Source of the DNA: Paenibacillus sp. FSL R7-0337
GTDB lineage: Bacteria; Bacillota; Bacilli; Paenibacillales; Paenibacillaceae
DNA: 64,000 nucleotides
Direction of reading: 5' to 3'
Assembly: GCF_037969875.1 (NCBI RefSeq)
Contig: NZ_CP150218.1
Coordinates: 3,286,001 to 3,350,000, forward strand
Both the position numbers and the translations under genes were made by a program. The notes under the pieces are model-generated. The model was not told where the DNA came from. It worked only from the letters and a program-made list of their open reading frames with translations, and made no database searches. Of the stretch, positions 1-8,147 are shown in pieces. Numbering within the stretch: the stretch's first letter is position 1; the number at the start of each line of letters is the position of its first letter.

Positions 1-240
1 GGCGAGCTTTGTCAGTCTGCCTTCCAGATTCTCCACCTGTTAACTCCCCCAGACTTGCCGCCCTTGGACTGTCAGCTCTTCGAAGACCACGGTACAAGCA
101 TTTAAATCGTAAATCATGTGTGTTCAAAAATCAAGGTTTGTATTGTTACCTTCTATATAATGTGCTGGAAAAGCTTGCTGCCAGGTTGGCTGGAGGTCCC
201 CTGGACCCCTGGCGGCTGATTAGTCGGGGGCTGCGCAGAA

Positions 241-356
241 CATTTGGACTTCCGGTCGCTGTTATTGGCAAATTTCCTGATTGGAACCGCTAGCTGCGGT
301 TGAAATCTGCCAATAAAGGCGAACGCTATCGCTCCTGCAGTTCCAAATTTCCGCTC
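241..356. repeat. Intergenic palindromic element
   Basis: Nested inverted repeats are visible. The outer arms are ATTTGGA (242-248) and TCCAAAT (342-348). A 15-base stem pairs 262-276 with 302-316 with one mismatch, and the apex is AACCGC (285-290) against GCGGTT (296-301). The small reading frames on both strands look like by-products of the palindrome rather than genes. I recall very similar elements scattered between genes in Paenibacillus genomes; that is memory, not a search. Confidence 0.7.
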
Positions 357-397
357 CGCCTCCTCCATCAGCCTGGGTTCCCCTACTACCGCTTTTC

Positions 398-427
398 TTG
401 TTGCCCAAAGTATATCTCAGGCAACAA
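398..427. other. 8-bp inverted repeat
   Basis: TTGTTGCC (398-405) pairs perfectly with GGCAACAA (420-427) around a 14-base loop. It lies in the roughly 600-base stretch downstream of ppc, where I see no convincing gene. No T-run follows on either strand, so it is not an obvious terminator. It may belong to the neighbouring palindromic element. Confidence 0.5.
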
Positions 428-485
428 TGGGGTGGGGCATGGGCTCGGCCGGGTCTTTGACTCCCGGCCTCCCTTGAACGACAGA

Positions 486-523
486 AACCCCGTCCCTCCT
501 CTAGGTAAGAGGCGAACGGGGTT
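486..523 (-). terminator. Candidate terminator of ppc
   Basis: AACCCCGT (486-493) pairs with ACGGGGTT (516-523), with a further CCTCT/AGAGG pairing inside. It lies about 90 bases past the ppc stop and is followed on the minus strand by a short T-rich stretch. A second small hairpin (CGGC-TTC-GCCG) sits nearer the stop around 550-560. The weak T-run lowers confidence. Confidence 0.5.
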
Positions 524-610
524 GAAGAACAACGGATTCAACATCTTAAAGCGGCTTCGCCGACTTTTTAGATCAACTGCGAAAGCGAAAAACCAACTAC
601 TACAGGCACA

Positions 611-3403
611 TCAGCCGGTATTCCGAAGACCGGCGGCAATACCATTGATCGTGAGCAGCACCTCACGCAGCAACTCAGCGTCATCCCCCTCAACCTCACG
701 CAGGGCGCGAAGCTCGGCGAGGAGCTGAACCTGCAGGTAGCTGAGCGGATCAACATACGGATTACGCAGGCGGATGGATTCCTGAATGACCGGAACATTA
801 TCCAGAATATCCTGCTGGCCGGTAATCTGAAGGATCAGCTCGGAGGTCAGCTTGAACTCGGCCTCGATCTGGCCGAAGATCCGCGCGCGTGCCTCCTCGT
901 TCTTGCCCATCCCTGCGTATTCCTTGGCGATGACAAGATCCGCCTTCGCAATAGCCATCTGCAGCGTATCGATCAGGGTCGTGAAGAACGAGAAGTTAGC
1001 ATACATATGCTGCATAATCTTCATATTCTCTTCCTTGCCCTCATAGAAGCTCTGCAGACCGGTTCCGGCGGCATACCATGCTGGAAGCAGATAACGGCTC
1101 TGCGTCCAAGCGAATACCCAAGGAATTGCACGCAGGTCTTCGAAGCGCTCGCTATTCTTCCGCTTCGAAGGGCGTGAACCGATATTCAGCTCACCAACCT
1201 CCGGTAGCGGCGTGGACTCTTTGAAGTACGTAAGGAAATCCGGATCACGGAAGATCAGATCCTGATACTTATTCAGGGAGACTTCAGAGATGCGGGCAAT
1301 AATCTCATCCCACTTGGCTTCATACAGATCCGCCTGTGGCGATCTGGCATGAATAGCCGCCGTAATGAGCGCAGATGTCGCCTGCTCCAGACTGCGGTAA
1401 GCAATGCCTTTCATCGAATACCGGGAAGAGATAACCTCACCCTGCTCGGTAATCTTAATCCCGCCGCCGATGGTGGAAGCCGGCTGGGCCAGAATACTCC
1501 GGTTGAGCGGCATACCGCCGCGTCCGAGGGCGCCGCCCCGTCCGTGGAAGAACTTCAGCTTAATGCCGAACTCATCGGCAGTCGCTGTGATCTGCTTCAG
1601 GGCCACACGCAGCTCCCAGTTCGCTGTAACCACACCGCCATCTTTATTACTGTCGGAATACCCCAGCATGATCTCCTGCAGATCATTCATCGCACTGACG
1701 GCATCACGGTAGATCGGCATGCTGAGCAGCGTACGCATAATCTGCGGCGCATCATGCAGGTCGTCAATCGTCTCGAACAGCGGCACCGCCTGCAGAGTAC
1801 AGACTACCGTACCGTCGTTGTCTTTGCGGAACAAGCCGACTTCCTTGGAGAAGACCATAACCTCCAGAATATCGCTTGCCGCCTCCGCCATACTGATCAG
1901 ATAGCTAGTGATGCACTGCTTGCCGTATTCCTCCTGCGCCTCATAGATCGCACGGTATACCGCCAGGCATTCCTCTGTCCCTTCACTATAAGACTGGTAA
2001 GGGGAAGTCAGCGGTCGAGGATCATTCAGCAGTTTCTCCAGCAGCACAATCTTCTCTTGCTCCGACAGCTTGGAATAATCCGGCGTAACATTCATCTTAG
2101 CCAGAACCTCTGTCATTGCATTCTCATGCTCCTGGCTGTGCTGGCGGACATCCAGTGTAGAGGTGTGGAAGCCGAACAGCTCCACCTGACGAATCAGCTT
2201 CTTAATGTAGGTATCTGCTACATAATCGGCATAGTGATGCCGCAGGCTGCGGTCAATCACGTTCAGGTCGTCGATGAATTGCGCTGGGGATGCGTAGCGC
2301 TCTGGTGTTCCTTTTTTCTCATCGTCCAGCACATTCTGGGTCTTCGAGATCATATAGCTGAGCTTAATCCGGTAAGGCTCGTTATCATTACGCCAGGCAT
2401 CAACCCGGTTGAGATTGATAATATTCCGGTCTGCCTCAATGGATTCCAGCAGCTCCGGCGTCACATTCACAATGCTTGTACTAAAGCTGAGATACTGCAT
2501 CAGCTCGCGCATAATACGCTGGTATTCACGAATAGCCAGCTTGCGCTGCAGACGGAGGGTCTGTAAGGTAACGGATGCCTTCACTGAAGGGTTGCCGTCT
2601 CGGTCTCCCCCGATCCATGAACCGAAACGCAAATAGGTCGGCACATGCCAGTTCTGGCCCGGATAATATTTGCTCAGACAACGCTCAAGCTCCTGATATA
2701 CATCCGGCAGCACTTCAAAAATCGTCTCATGGAAGTAATACATCCCGTTACGCACTTCATCCAGCACCGTAGGCTTGCGGTCGCGCAGTTCATCAGTCTG
2801 CCACAAGGTAATAACCTCATTCAGCAGCTTCTCCCGGAGCTGTTCGCGTTCGCGGAAGGTTAGCGTCGGATTATCCAAGCCCATGACGTCGTCGGAGATC
2901 CGTTTGTGGATATCGAGAATCGCACGGCGCATAGCTTCTGTAGGGTGAGCGGTCATAACCAGCTCGAGCGACATGCCGCTCATGATCTCAAGAACTTCTT
3001 CGAGGGAGAAATCCCGTTCGCGAAGCTCCTGAACCGCGCTCTCAATCGACCCCGGCTGTACAGTCTCCCCGGCAGAACGTTCGTAGTCGCGTTTACGGCG
3101 AATCCGGTGGTTCTGCTCGGCGATATTCACCAGCTGAAAATAAATCGCGAAAGCACGGATCACCTGATGGCGATTCTCCGGATCCAGTGAGCTGATCAGC
3201 TCTTTAAATTCATTGTGCAGTTCAGGCAAAAACAGTGAGCGCAGCGATTTGCTGGTCTCCCGGATCTTCTCCACGATATCCAGCAGTTCGTTGCCGCCTT
3301 GGTGTACCAAGACTTCGCCCAGTATGTTCCCCAGGAACCGTACGTCTCGCCGCAGCAGATTGTTGGAGTTGCTTTTGCTAACGGCAGTCGTAAGTTCGGT
3401 CAT
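611..3403 (-). CDS. ppc: Phosphoenolpyruvate carboxylase
   Basis: Cytoplasmic enzyme that carboxylates PEP with bicarbonate to give oxaloacetate, refilling the TCA cycle. The 930-residue product has the family landmarks: VMTAHPTE with catalytic His153, the GGDRDGNPSV motif near residue 265, the FHGRGG...GRGG loop near residue 590, and the invariant C-terminal NTG tail (here LRNTG). The length is usual for bacterial PEPC. The start is supported by a strong purine-rich ribosome site a few bases upstream. It is a single gene between the intergenic palindrome and the terminator of the tail locus. N-terminal residues 1-15 are poorly conserved, as usual in this family. Confidence 0.97.
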   Translation of the reverse strand: MTELTTAVSKSNSNNLLRRDVRFLGNILGEVLVHQGGNELLDIVEKIRETSKSLRSLFLPELHNEFKELISSLDPENRHQVIRAFAIYFQLVNIAEQNHRIRRKRDYERSAGETVQPGSIESAVQELRERDFSLEEVLEIMSGMSLELVMTAHPTEAMRRAILDIHKRISDDVMGLDNPTLTFREREQLREKLLNEVITLWQTDELRDRKPTVLDEVRNGMYYFHETIFEVLPDVYQELERCLSKYYPGQNWHVPTYLRFGSWIGGDRDGNPSVKASVTLQTLRLQRKLAIREYQRIMRELMQYLSFSTSIVNVTPELLESIEADRNIINLNRVDAWRNDNEPYRIKLSYMISKTQNVLDDEKKGTPERYASPAQFIDDLNVIDRSLRHHYADYVADTYIKKLIRQVELFGFHTSTLDVRQHSQEHENAMTEVLAKMNVTPDYSKLSEQEKIVLLEKLLNDPRPLTSPYQSYSEGTEECLAVYRAIYEAQEEYGKQCITSYLISMAEAASDILEVMVFSKEVGLFRKDNDGTVVCTLQAVPLFETIDDLHDAPQIMRTLLSMPIYRDAVSAMNDLQEIMLGYSDSNKDGGVVTANWELRVALKQITATADEFGIKLKFFHGRGGALGRGGMPLNRSILAQPASTIGGGIKITEQGEVISSRYSMKGIAYRSLEQATSALITAAIHARSPQADLYEAKWDEIIARISEVSLNKYQDLIFRDPDFLTYFKESTPLPEVGELNIGSRPSKRKNSERFEDLRAIPWVFAWTQSRYLLPAWYAAGTGLQSFYEGKEENMKIMQHMYANFSFFTTLIDTLQMAIAKADLVIAKEYAGMGKNEEARARIFGQIEAEFKLTSELILQITGQQDILDNVPVIQESIRLRNPYVDPLSYLQVQLLAELRALREVEGDDAELLREVLLTINGIAAGLRNTG

Positions 3404-3535
3404 GCTGCTCCCCCCATCCTCTTCCGGATCAATGCTCTTAACATTGTCTATTTGAAAAGCTTTCTACATATCATACAATAAAACAGCCCGGAAATCTTCA
3501 ACTTTATTGCGCGGTAAAGCAGTGCAGTAATTTCG

Positions 3536-3541
3536 ATTATA
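3536..3541 (-). promoter_or_regulatory. Possible ppc -10 element
   Basis: On the minus strand there is a perfect TATAAT at 3541-3536, with TTGACT about 21 bases upstream, longer than the usual 16-18 spacing. It lies about 130 bases before the ppc start in an AT-rich gap. This is weak evidence based on pattern alone. Confidence 0.35.
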
Positions 3542-3656
3542 CACTAACCCGGCTATTTATGCAGTCAAAAATAATTATGTAATTCTTCCTATTATATTCT
3601 CTCTTTTATAGGTGTTATATGTAGTAGTTGTGTAAAGTTACATGACGTAAAACGAC

Positions 3657-3684
3657 AAAAAAGCCAGCTCCGCAGAGCCGGCCG
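3657..3684 (-). terminator. Terminator closing the tail/lysis operon
   Basis: On the minus strand a GCCGGCTC/GAGCTGGC stem with one mismatch and a CGCA-type loop is followed directly by six T. It lies just past the holin stop, so it marks the downstream end of the tailocin operon and separates it from ppc. Confidence 0.85.
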
Positions 3685-3702
3685 TTGATTACAGGTTAAC
3701 TT

Positions 3703-3984
3703 TTATTTCATCGTGTGGCCTGAGCGGCTGTTGAATGCCAATTCAAATAATCCGGTAGCCGATAACCCGGCCAATCCGCCTGCCCATAGACGCAAGGTCA
3801 ACTCCAGCTGTGTAAAAGGATACGCCGCCGCTCCAACCAGCAGCCCGATGCCTAGTCCAATAAAAGGGATGCTGTTACGCGGCAAATGGGTATTATTTTT
3901 GATCAGCTGCACTAGGGCAAGAATAAAGACGGACAGAATAGAGGCAAAAGCCAACACATTGTCCAGCAGTTCGTGGTTCATCAT
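3703..3984 (-). CDS. Holin, A118 (Hol118)-like family
   Basis: A 93-residue membrane protein with about three hydrophobic segments (residues 6-27, 38-56 and 64-84) and a charged C-terminus. The closing WAGGLAGLSATGLFELAF segment strongly resembles the Listeria phage A118 holin (WAGxLAGxxxTGLFE). Holins open the inner membrane so that endolysin reaches the wall. The ATG overlaps the endopeptidase stop (ATGA), so the two are translationally coupled, and AAGGGAGG sits at good distance. It is the last gene of the locus. In a tailocin it would act in release by lysis of the producer cell. The family call is from remembered similarity. Confidence 0.85.
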   Translation of the reverse strand: MMNHELLDNVLAFASILSVFILALVQLIKNNTHLPRNSIPFIGLGIGLLVGAAAYPFTQLELTLRLWAGGLAGLSATGLFELAFNSRSGHTMK

Positions 3985-4691
3985 GAGATACCTCCCTTCT
4001 GCGGGATAGTGGTAATCTCGACCGTGTTGGCAGCCGGATGGTAGGCAATCTGAGCGCCCAACGCCTCCGCAATTTTACGTGCAGGAACATAGGTAACCCC
4101 ATTCTCCAGCCAGCCGTCCGCAATCTTCCTTCCATTCACCTGTACTGTAACTTTCATCTGAGTCTTCACCGCTTGTTCCTCCTTGGGCTTGATCCGTTCC
4201 ATCACCGCCTCCACGGCGTCAGCCGCAGGCTTCTTCCCCGTCCGCAGATCTGCCAGGCTTAATCCGAAGCTCATCTGCAGATGCGGGTAATCCTTGAAGC
4301 TGGTCCAGTCGCCGCCCCATTCGAACCCGATGGCCTTAGCGCGCTGCACCACCTCCAGCCAATCCTGGGTCCCATTCTGGTTCCCGTCCCTGTTCATATC
4401 CCAAGAGACGCTAGAGCCATCCGGAAGCAGCAGCGCAAAATCCGCCGCCAATCCATAATTGTGATAACTGTACCCGCCGCGCGCATTCGTCACGATCGCT
4501 CCCGGCCGGGTCCGTCCCTGGGCATAGAGCGCATCCTGTTCGGCCATCGTCCGCAGGCCTTGCGTGATCAGGATGGGAACCCCGCCAGTATAACTGCGTT
4601 CAATCAGTGCGGTTGCTGCGGCAAGGACGGCGGGATGAAGCCCGGACAGGCGGGCAGCGGATTTATTCAGGACCTGAGCCAGCGTCAGCAT
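3981..4691 (-). CDS. Endolysin: M15 peptidase with copper-amine-oxidase-like domain
   Basis: Peptidoglycan-cleaving enzyme of the D-Ala-D-Ala carboxypeptidase/L-Ala-D-Glu endopeptidase (VanY/CwlK-like) family. Zinc-binding residues are visible in SYHNYGLAAD (His77, Asp84) and YPHLQ (His137), with the WGGDW motif before it. Residues 180-236 form a different domain, VTYVPARKIAEALGAQ and a short repeat-like end, matching the Cu_amine_oxidN1 fold common on Paenibacillus extracellular proteins. It probably binds the wall here. There is no signal peptide, so export depends on the adjacent holin. The start lies inside the upstream membrane-protein gene and has a GGGGAGG site. Confidence 0.9.
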   Translation of the reverse strand: MLTLAQVLNKSAARLSGLHPAVLAAATALIERSYTGGVPILITQGLRTMAEQDALYAQGRTRPGAIVTNARGGYSYHNYGLAADFALLLPDGSSVSWDMNRDGNQNGTQDWLEVVQRAKAIGFEWGGDWTSFKDYPHLQMSFGLSLADLRTGKKPAADAVEAVMERIKPKEEQAVKTQMKVTVQVNGRKIADGWLENGVTYVPARKIAEALGAQIAYHPAANTVEITTIPQKGGIS

Positions 4692-5055
4692 GCGATTCCT
4701 CCCCTTTCCTGATTTCAGAGAGAACCACGAATAGATCCTGGCGTCTGGTATACATCAAGAGGGTTAGGATGACCAGTCCAATGGTCGTTCCCGTCTGGGC
4801 AATAGCCCAGGCATCCGATTGCAGCGAGCTTCGTATAGCGTCCGGGACGGGCGCGGAGCTGAATCTGATCCAGAAGGCCACGGCCATTTTTACCGTATAC
4901 GCCCCGAGGAAAAAGAACGCCGCCAGCATAAACAGACTGACTACACGCACCCGGAATCTCCGGCGGAAATACAAAAAAAGCGCAGCCATCAGCAGCAGCG
5001 CACAGATAAAGGATATGGAATAGGCCAATAACAACACAATATCAATGCTGCTCAT
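4663..5055 (-). CDS. Membrane protein of lysis module
   Basis: Unrecognised 130-residue protein with three hydrophobic stretches, at residues 5-29, 39-58 and 86-103, and a charged tail (RRQDLFVVLSEIRKGEE...). It overlaps the gene on each side, so it belongs to the same transcript as holin and endolysin. I chose the ATG preceded by GGGGGG; an ATG six codons earlier is possible. It might be a second holin, an antiholin or a spanin-like helper, but nothing in the sequence decides this. Confidence 0.7.
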   Translation of the reverse strand: MSSIDIVLLLAYSISFICALLLMAALFLYFRRRFRVRVVSLFMLAAFFFLGAYTVKMAVAFWIRFSSAPVPDAIRSSLQSDAWAIAQTGTTIGLVILTLLMYTRRQDLFVVLSEIRKGEESHADAGSGPE

Positions 5056-5263
5056 CTTCTGCCCCCCGATCATAGATTAGGAACTCGGCGAACCCGTTGT
5101 TCCTGATTTCATCCTGAATGTCCTGAGAGACATTCTTGTACCTGCGGATAGAGAGCGACACCTTATGTCCTGCCAGCGCCAGCCTCCGCTCTCTGTCCCG
5201 GTGCAGGGGCGATAGACGCTTGATCCACGCACTCAGCACGTTATCCCCCCCTGTCTTCTTCAT
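5042..5263 (-). CDS. Small hypothetical protein of tail locus
   Basis: A 73-residue basic, soluble protein with arginine-rich N-terminal half (WIKRLSPLHRDRERRLALAGHK) and acidic C-terminus. I do not recognise it. It overlaps both neighbours by about 14-23 bases, typical of tightly packed phage operons, which is the main reason to accept it. Confidence 0.6.
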   Translation of the reverse strand: MKKTGGDNVLSAWIKRLSPLHRDRERRLALAGHKVSLSIRRYKNVSQDIQDEIRNNGFAEFLIYDRGAEDEQH

Positions 5264-5558
5264 TAATACTATTACTACCCGTATGGTTGCCTGCGGAATG
5301 GTCTATCTTCAACCGCTGTAATACTTCAAGCGTGGGTGCCATGAAATCTGACCGCTCTTTGTCAAGGATATTCTGCAGCCTGTCCCGGTCTTCCTCAGCA
5401 CGCTCCAGCAGTTCACGCGGCACCAGATTCCCCTTCACAATTGACCGCAAAAGCACAAGCATAATCATGAGCAGAATCAGAGCGATGATGTAAGCCAGTC
5501 CATACTTATCCGCAAGCGGCAGCAGCTTCTCCAGATTCGCAACATCGTTGCTGTCCAT
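5241..5558 (-). CDS. Single-pass membrane protein with coiled coil
   Basis: Unrecognised protein of about 105 residues with one strong transmembrane helix (YGLAYIIALILLMIMLVLL) near residues 19-38. An acidic/basic heptad-like stretch (ELLERAEEDRDRLQNILDKER) follows and is likely a coiled coil. The position, between the tail genes and the endolysin, matches where PBSX carries xhlA/xhlB, but I see no direct sequence match. The ATG chosen has GAAGGGAG upstream; an ATG ten codons earlier also has a purine-rich site. Confidence 0.65.
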   Translation of the reverse strand: MDSNDVANLEKLLPLADKYGLAYIIALILLMIMLVLLRSIVKGNLVPRELLERAEEDRDRLQNILDKERSDFMAPTLEVLQRLKIDHSAGNHTGSNSINEEDRGG

Positions 5559-5589
5559 TGCTTCACTCCCTTCTGTGTGGTTATTCATA

Positions 5590-6010
5590 GAGACACCCCC
5601 CGGCCTGGGCCGGAGGCACCATATACCCCTGTCAAACCTATAAATCTCCTATAATTTCAATAAAAATAACCTACCGAGTGATAATAACCTGCTCCCCCAG
5701 CGGAAACGCCCAGAGAGTATCAATTCGAGAGGATAGTAGTTGGAAAAACGTATCTTAATTCACCCGCTTAGGAACATCTGGCAGATTTAGTTGGATAATC
5801 GCCACTTGTTTCTGCATAAACTGTCCCTTTAAGGGTTTTGGAGCTATAGCAAGTGCTGATTTCCCAACTATTCATCGGAAAAGCCGCTGCTGGTTGCCAG
5901 CAAGTGGAGGAAATCCAACTATTTCTGGCCTTCAATCCCCTACTTAGGCCCTGCTGGTATCCATGCACGCGAGCAGTCCTCCCCGACGCCAAAGCATCTA
6001 TAGTAGTGAT
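5590..6010. repeat. Modular TAGTTGG repeat element inside the tail locus
   Basis: About 420 bases without a convincing gene. The heptamer TAGTTGG occurs at 5737 and 5788 (51 apart). Its reverse complement CCAACTA occurs at 5864 and 5915 (also 51 apart), so there are two modules in each orientation. The CCAACTATT copies share extra flanking bases. A 74-codon minus-strand frame runs through it but has no ribosome site and an odd composition. I believe similar modular repeats are scattered in Paenibacillus genomes, from memory only. Confidence 0.6.
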
Positions 6011-6142
6011 CTACTCTTCAGTTACAAGGAACGTAAGTCCATTCTCTACCAGAATCTCCTTGACAGCAGGCTTCAGCGTAGCGGGGACCTCGCTATACTT
6101 CGTCTTCCCCAGCGTGACGCGTTGTGCAAAAAACAATGCCAT
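6011..6142 (-). CDS. XkdX/CD1375-like 43-residue protein
   Basis: A very short gene encoding MALFFAQRVTLGKTKYSEVP followed by ATLKPAVKEILVENGLTFL and ending TEE. The pattern of start, FFAxRVxxGKTxxxEVPxxLKxxVxxIL, is that of the CD1375-like small phage proteins found just after xkdW-type genes. GGTGGTGAGAGCA precedes the ATG. Function is unknown in the family; position next to the receptor-binding genes suggests a tail or assembly role. It is easily missed because of its length. Confidence 0.75.
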   Translation of the reverse strand: MALFFAQRVTLGKTKYSEVPATLKPAVKEILVENGLTFLVTEE

Positions 6143-6197
6143 TGCTCTCACCACCTTTCTATTAATATGTGAAACCTTAGGCAAGCCAGCCGAATGT

Positions 6198-6671
6198 TCA
6201 AGAATAGACTCGGGTTGCCATTTCAGCGATAATGTCCTCGATAAAATCCGCGCGCTCGGACAGTACCTGATTCTGCGCTCTCAGCACCATATTCTCTTGC
6301 TGCAGCTGCTCCACCTCCGTCAGCACCGGCGGCTTGTTCGCCTCAGCTTCCTGGTACGCTACCCAGGCTGCCTGCAACTCAGCCTCGGTCGGCTGGGGCA
6401 CATCCAGCTTCCAGACCGCAATATACGGCCCGCGTTCCACCAGATCATAATCCTCGCCTTCGGTCAGCAGATTGTAGTCAATGCCGTAGCGGTAGTGGAT
6501 ATCTTCTACGGGTTGTTCGCCAATTTCTGGCGGCTTGATCTCGTAGCGTACCCGGCCTTTGGCTTCGGCTCCCGGCCGCAGGACGGGTTCCGGGCCGTTG
6601 TCTTGGACGATGAAATCGTGTAGGGGATTGGCATTTGGTTGTAGTTGCTTGATTGCAATTGCTAAATTCAT
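6198..6671 (-). CDS. xkdW: XkdW-like tail protein
   Basis: A 157-residue protein starting MNLAIAIKQLQPNANPLHDFIVQDNG, the typical opening of PBSX XkdW. A region rich in tyrosine and acidic residues follows, then a leucine/glutamine-rich coiled coil (VEQLQQENMVLRAQNQVLSE) near residues 118-140. XkdW-type genes sit directly downstream of the tail fibre and may be fibre chaperones or tail accessories; that role is inference. The ATG used has AAAGGAGG seven bases upstream; an ATG two codons earlier is too close to it. Confidence 0.8.
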   Translation of the reverse strand: MNLAIAIKQLQPNANPLHDFIVQDNGPEPVLRPGAEAKGRVRYEIKPPEIGEQPVEDIHYRYGIDYNLLTEGEDYDLVERGPYIAVWKLDVPQPTEAELQAAWVAYQEAEANKPPVLTEVEQLQQENMVLRAQNQVLSERADFIEDIIAEMATRVYS

Positions 6672-6684
6672 ATTCATTCCTCCT

Positions 6685-8136
6685 TTATGCTATTCGCGTT
6701 ACAAAGAATGCACCACCAGCCACTGTATTTATATTGTAACCCCCTATATATACTTGGATATCGATAAAATCTCCAGCGTTTAAATACATACTCGTTGAAC
6801 CTGAGAGAGACGCTTCACTTAGGACTGAAGATGTCGTATCTTGAAGCCTCCAAATACCAGCGCCGTTTCTCCTTAAATCCATTAAGGTTCTAGCTTGAGC
6901 TGGTAAATTCGTTAATGGAATGGTCACCGCTATTAAATAAACGCCAGATACTTTAGCGGTGAACCTAGATGTAGAAGAGTCATACTCATTAAGAGAATCG
7001 TAGTCTTTTCTCCCAAACAAGATTTTAGTCATAGTCGATCCGGCTATTGCTTGAGCTGAGTTGGCTGTTCCTTCGCATCTACTTCTTGCCGATGTTGTAT
7101 TATCTCCCCATGGGTTAATAACCCCCGGTCCCATTGAGATAATTGATCCATTTGAAGTATAAGAAACTCCCGTAAGGGTATTTCCATCCCCCCCAATCTT
7201 TGCCGATTCCATTGCATAATATGCGTTAGAATTCGAAACACCAGAACACCAAATCACGTAGACATTTGACCCACTGCGAGCCAATATAGCCGCCCATTTA
7301 TTAGATATAGTACACGTTGCAAGAACTGCAGTTCCGCCATAGATAACGAACGCAGAGTTTAAATTATCAACTGCTAAAGCTGAACATTTATTAAAATATG
7401 TCCATGAGCAATAACTAAATTCAAAACAATTTGAACTGCTTGTGGTACTCGTAAGTGAAGATAGTGTTACGGGAATTGTGTTTGCACTGCCTAAAACACT
7501 TAATATGTTCACGGTAGCTGTTCCCATAATGTTAAAGGAGCCTTTTCCAGTAAATCCTTTAATCGCTAATGTTTCAGAATAACTACCTGCTGCAACATTA
7601 ACATTCACATCATGGTTGATTACCTTAGGAATCATACTAATCGCCTTCCCAATCGTCCGAAACGCCCCACCCGCCGTATTCCCCAGCCCCGTATTCCCAT
7701 CATTTCCGTCCGTCCGGACGTAATAGGTAACATCCGCCGTAGTCTGCTGCGGTGTAGTCGATAGATTCGCCTTGCCATTCCAGGCTGTCTTCTCCGCATC
7801 GGTTACGAAGCGGTTGGACGAGTCCTGTACGATGATGGAAGGCGTGTGTGTGGAAGGATGCACATAATTATTAGCCCCCTGCGCCACGCTATCCAGCTTC
7901 GACTTGTCCCCTGCGGCCATCAGCCCCGCAGCAGTCGTGGTCGCAACCGCCGTAGACGCCTTGGCGTTCCATGACGTGCGCTCAGCCGCCGTAATGTGCT
8001 TGACAGTATCGGCGGCGTGATCTTGTACAGCCTTGACGGCGGTGTCCAGGATATCCATATTGCCGTTCAGGTCGGTGATATCTACAATGTCTGTACCGTC
8101 GGGCTTTTTCAGCCCCAGATTACCCGTTGTTTTCAT
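6685..8136 (-). CDS. Receptor-binding tail fibre: beta-helix plus C1q-like head
   Basis: A 483-residue putative host-recognition protein. Residues 1-130 are a stem (KTTGNLGLKKPDGTDIVDIT, then ITAAERTSWNAKA and FVTDAEKTAWNGKA repeats) typical of fibres that attach to Mu/PBSX baseplates. Residues 135-370 begin with YYVRTDGNDGNTGLGN and AFRTIGKAISMIP, the signature of right-handed beta-helix fibres. The last 115 residues (YDSSTSRFTAKVSGVYLIAV ... MYLNAGDFIDIQVYIGG) look like a C1q/TNF-type jelly roll. DNA below about 7640 is clearly more AT-rich than the stem part, suggesting the distal part was swapped in. It would decide which bacteria are killed. Domain calls are by eye. Confidence 0.82.
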   Translation of the reverse strand: MKTTGNLGLKKPDGTDIVDITDLNGNMDILDTAVKAVQDHAADTVKHITAAERTSWNAKASTAVATTTAAGLMAAGDKSKLDSVAQGANNYVHPSTHTPSIIVQDSSNRFVTDAEKTAWNGKANLSTTPQQTTADVTYYVRTDGNDGNTGLGNTAGGAFRTIGKAISMIPKVINHDVNVNVAAGSYSETLAIKGFTGKGSFNIMGTATVNILSVLGSANTIPVTLSSLTSTTSSSNCFEFSYCSWTYFNKCSALAVDNLNSAFVIYGGTAVLATCTISNKWAAILARSGSNVYVIWCSGVSNSNAYYAMESAKIGGDGNTLTGVSYTSNGSIISMGPGVINPWGDNTTSARSRCEGTANSAQAIAGSTMTKILFGRKDYDSLNEYDSSTSRFTAKVSGVYLIAVTIPLTNLPAQARTLMDLRRNGAGIWRLQDTTSSVLSEASLSGSTSMYLNAGDFIDIQVYIGGYNINTVAGGAFFVTRIA

Positions 8137-8147
8137 CGCTCACACTC

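Noticed and set aside
153..368. 71-codon protein gene on the minus strand
   Set aside because: It is coextensive with the nested palindrome; the reading frame is better explained by the repeat than by selection for protein.
1349..2566. 405-codon open frame on the plus strand
   Set aside because: Wholly antisense to ppc; Arg/His/Leu-rich with no domain and no ribosome site. It is a shadow of a GC-rich gene.
5768..5992. 74-codon protein gene on the minus strand
   Set aside because: It runs through the TAGTTGG repeat modules, has no ribosome site and an atypical Trp/Cys/Ser-rich composition.
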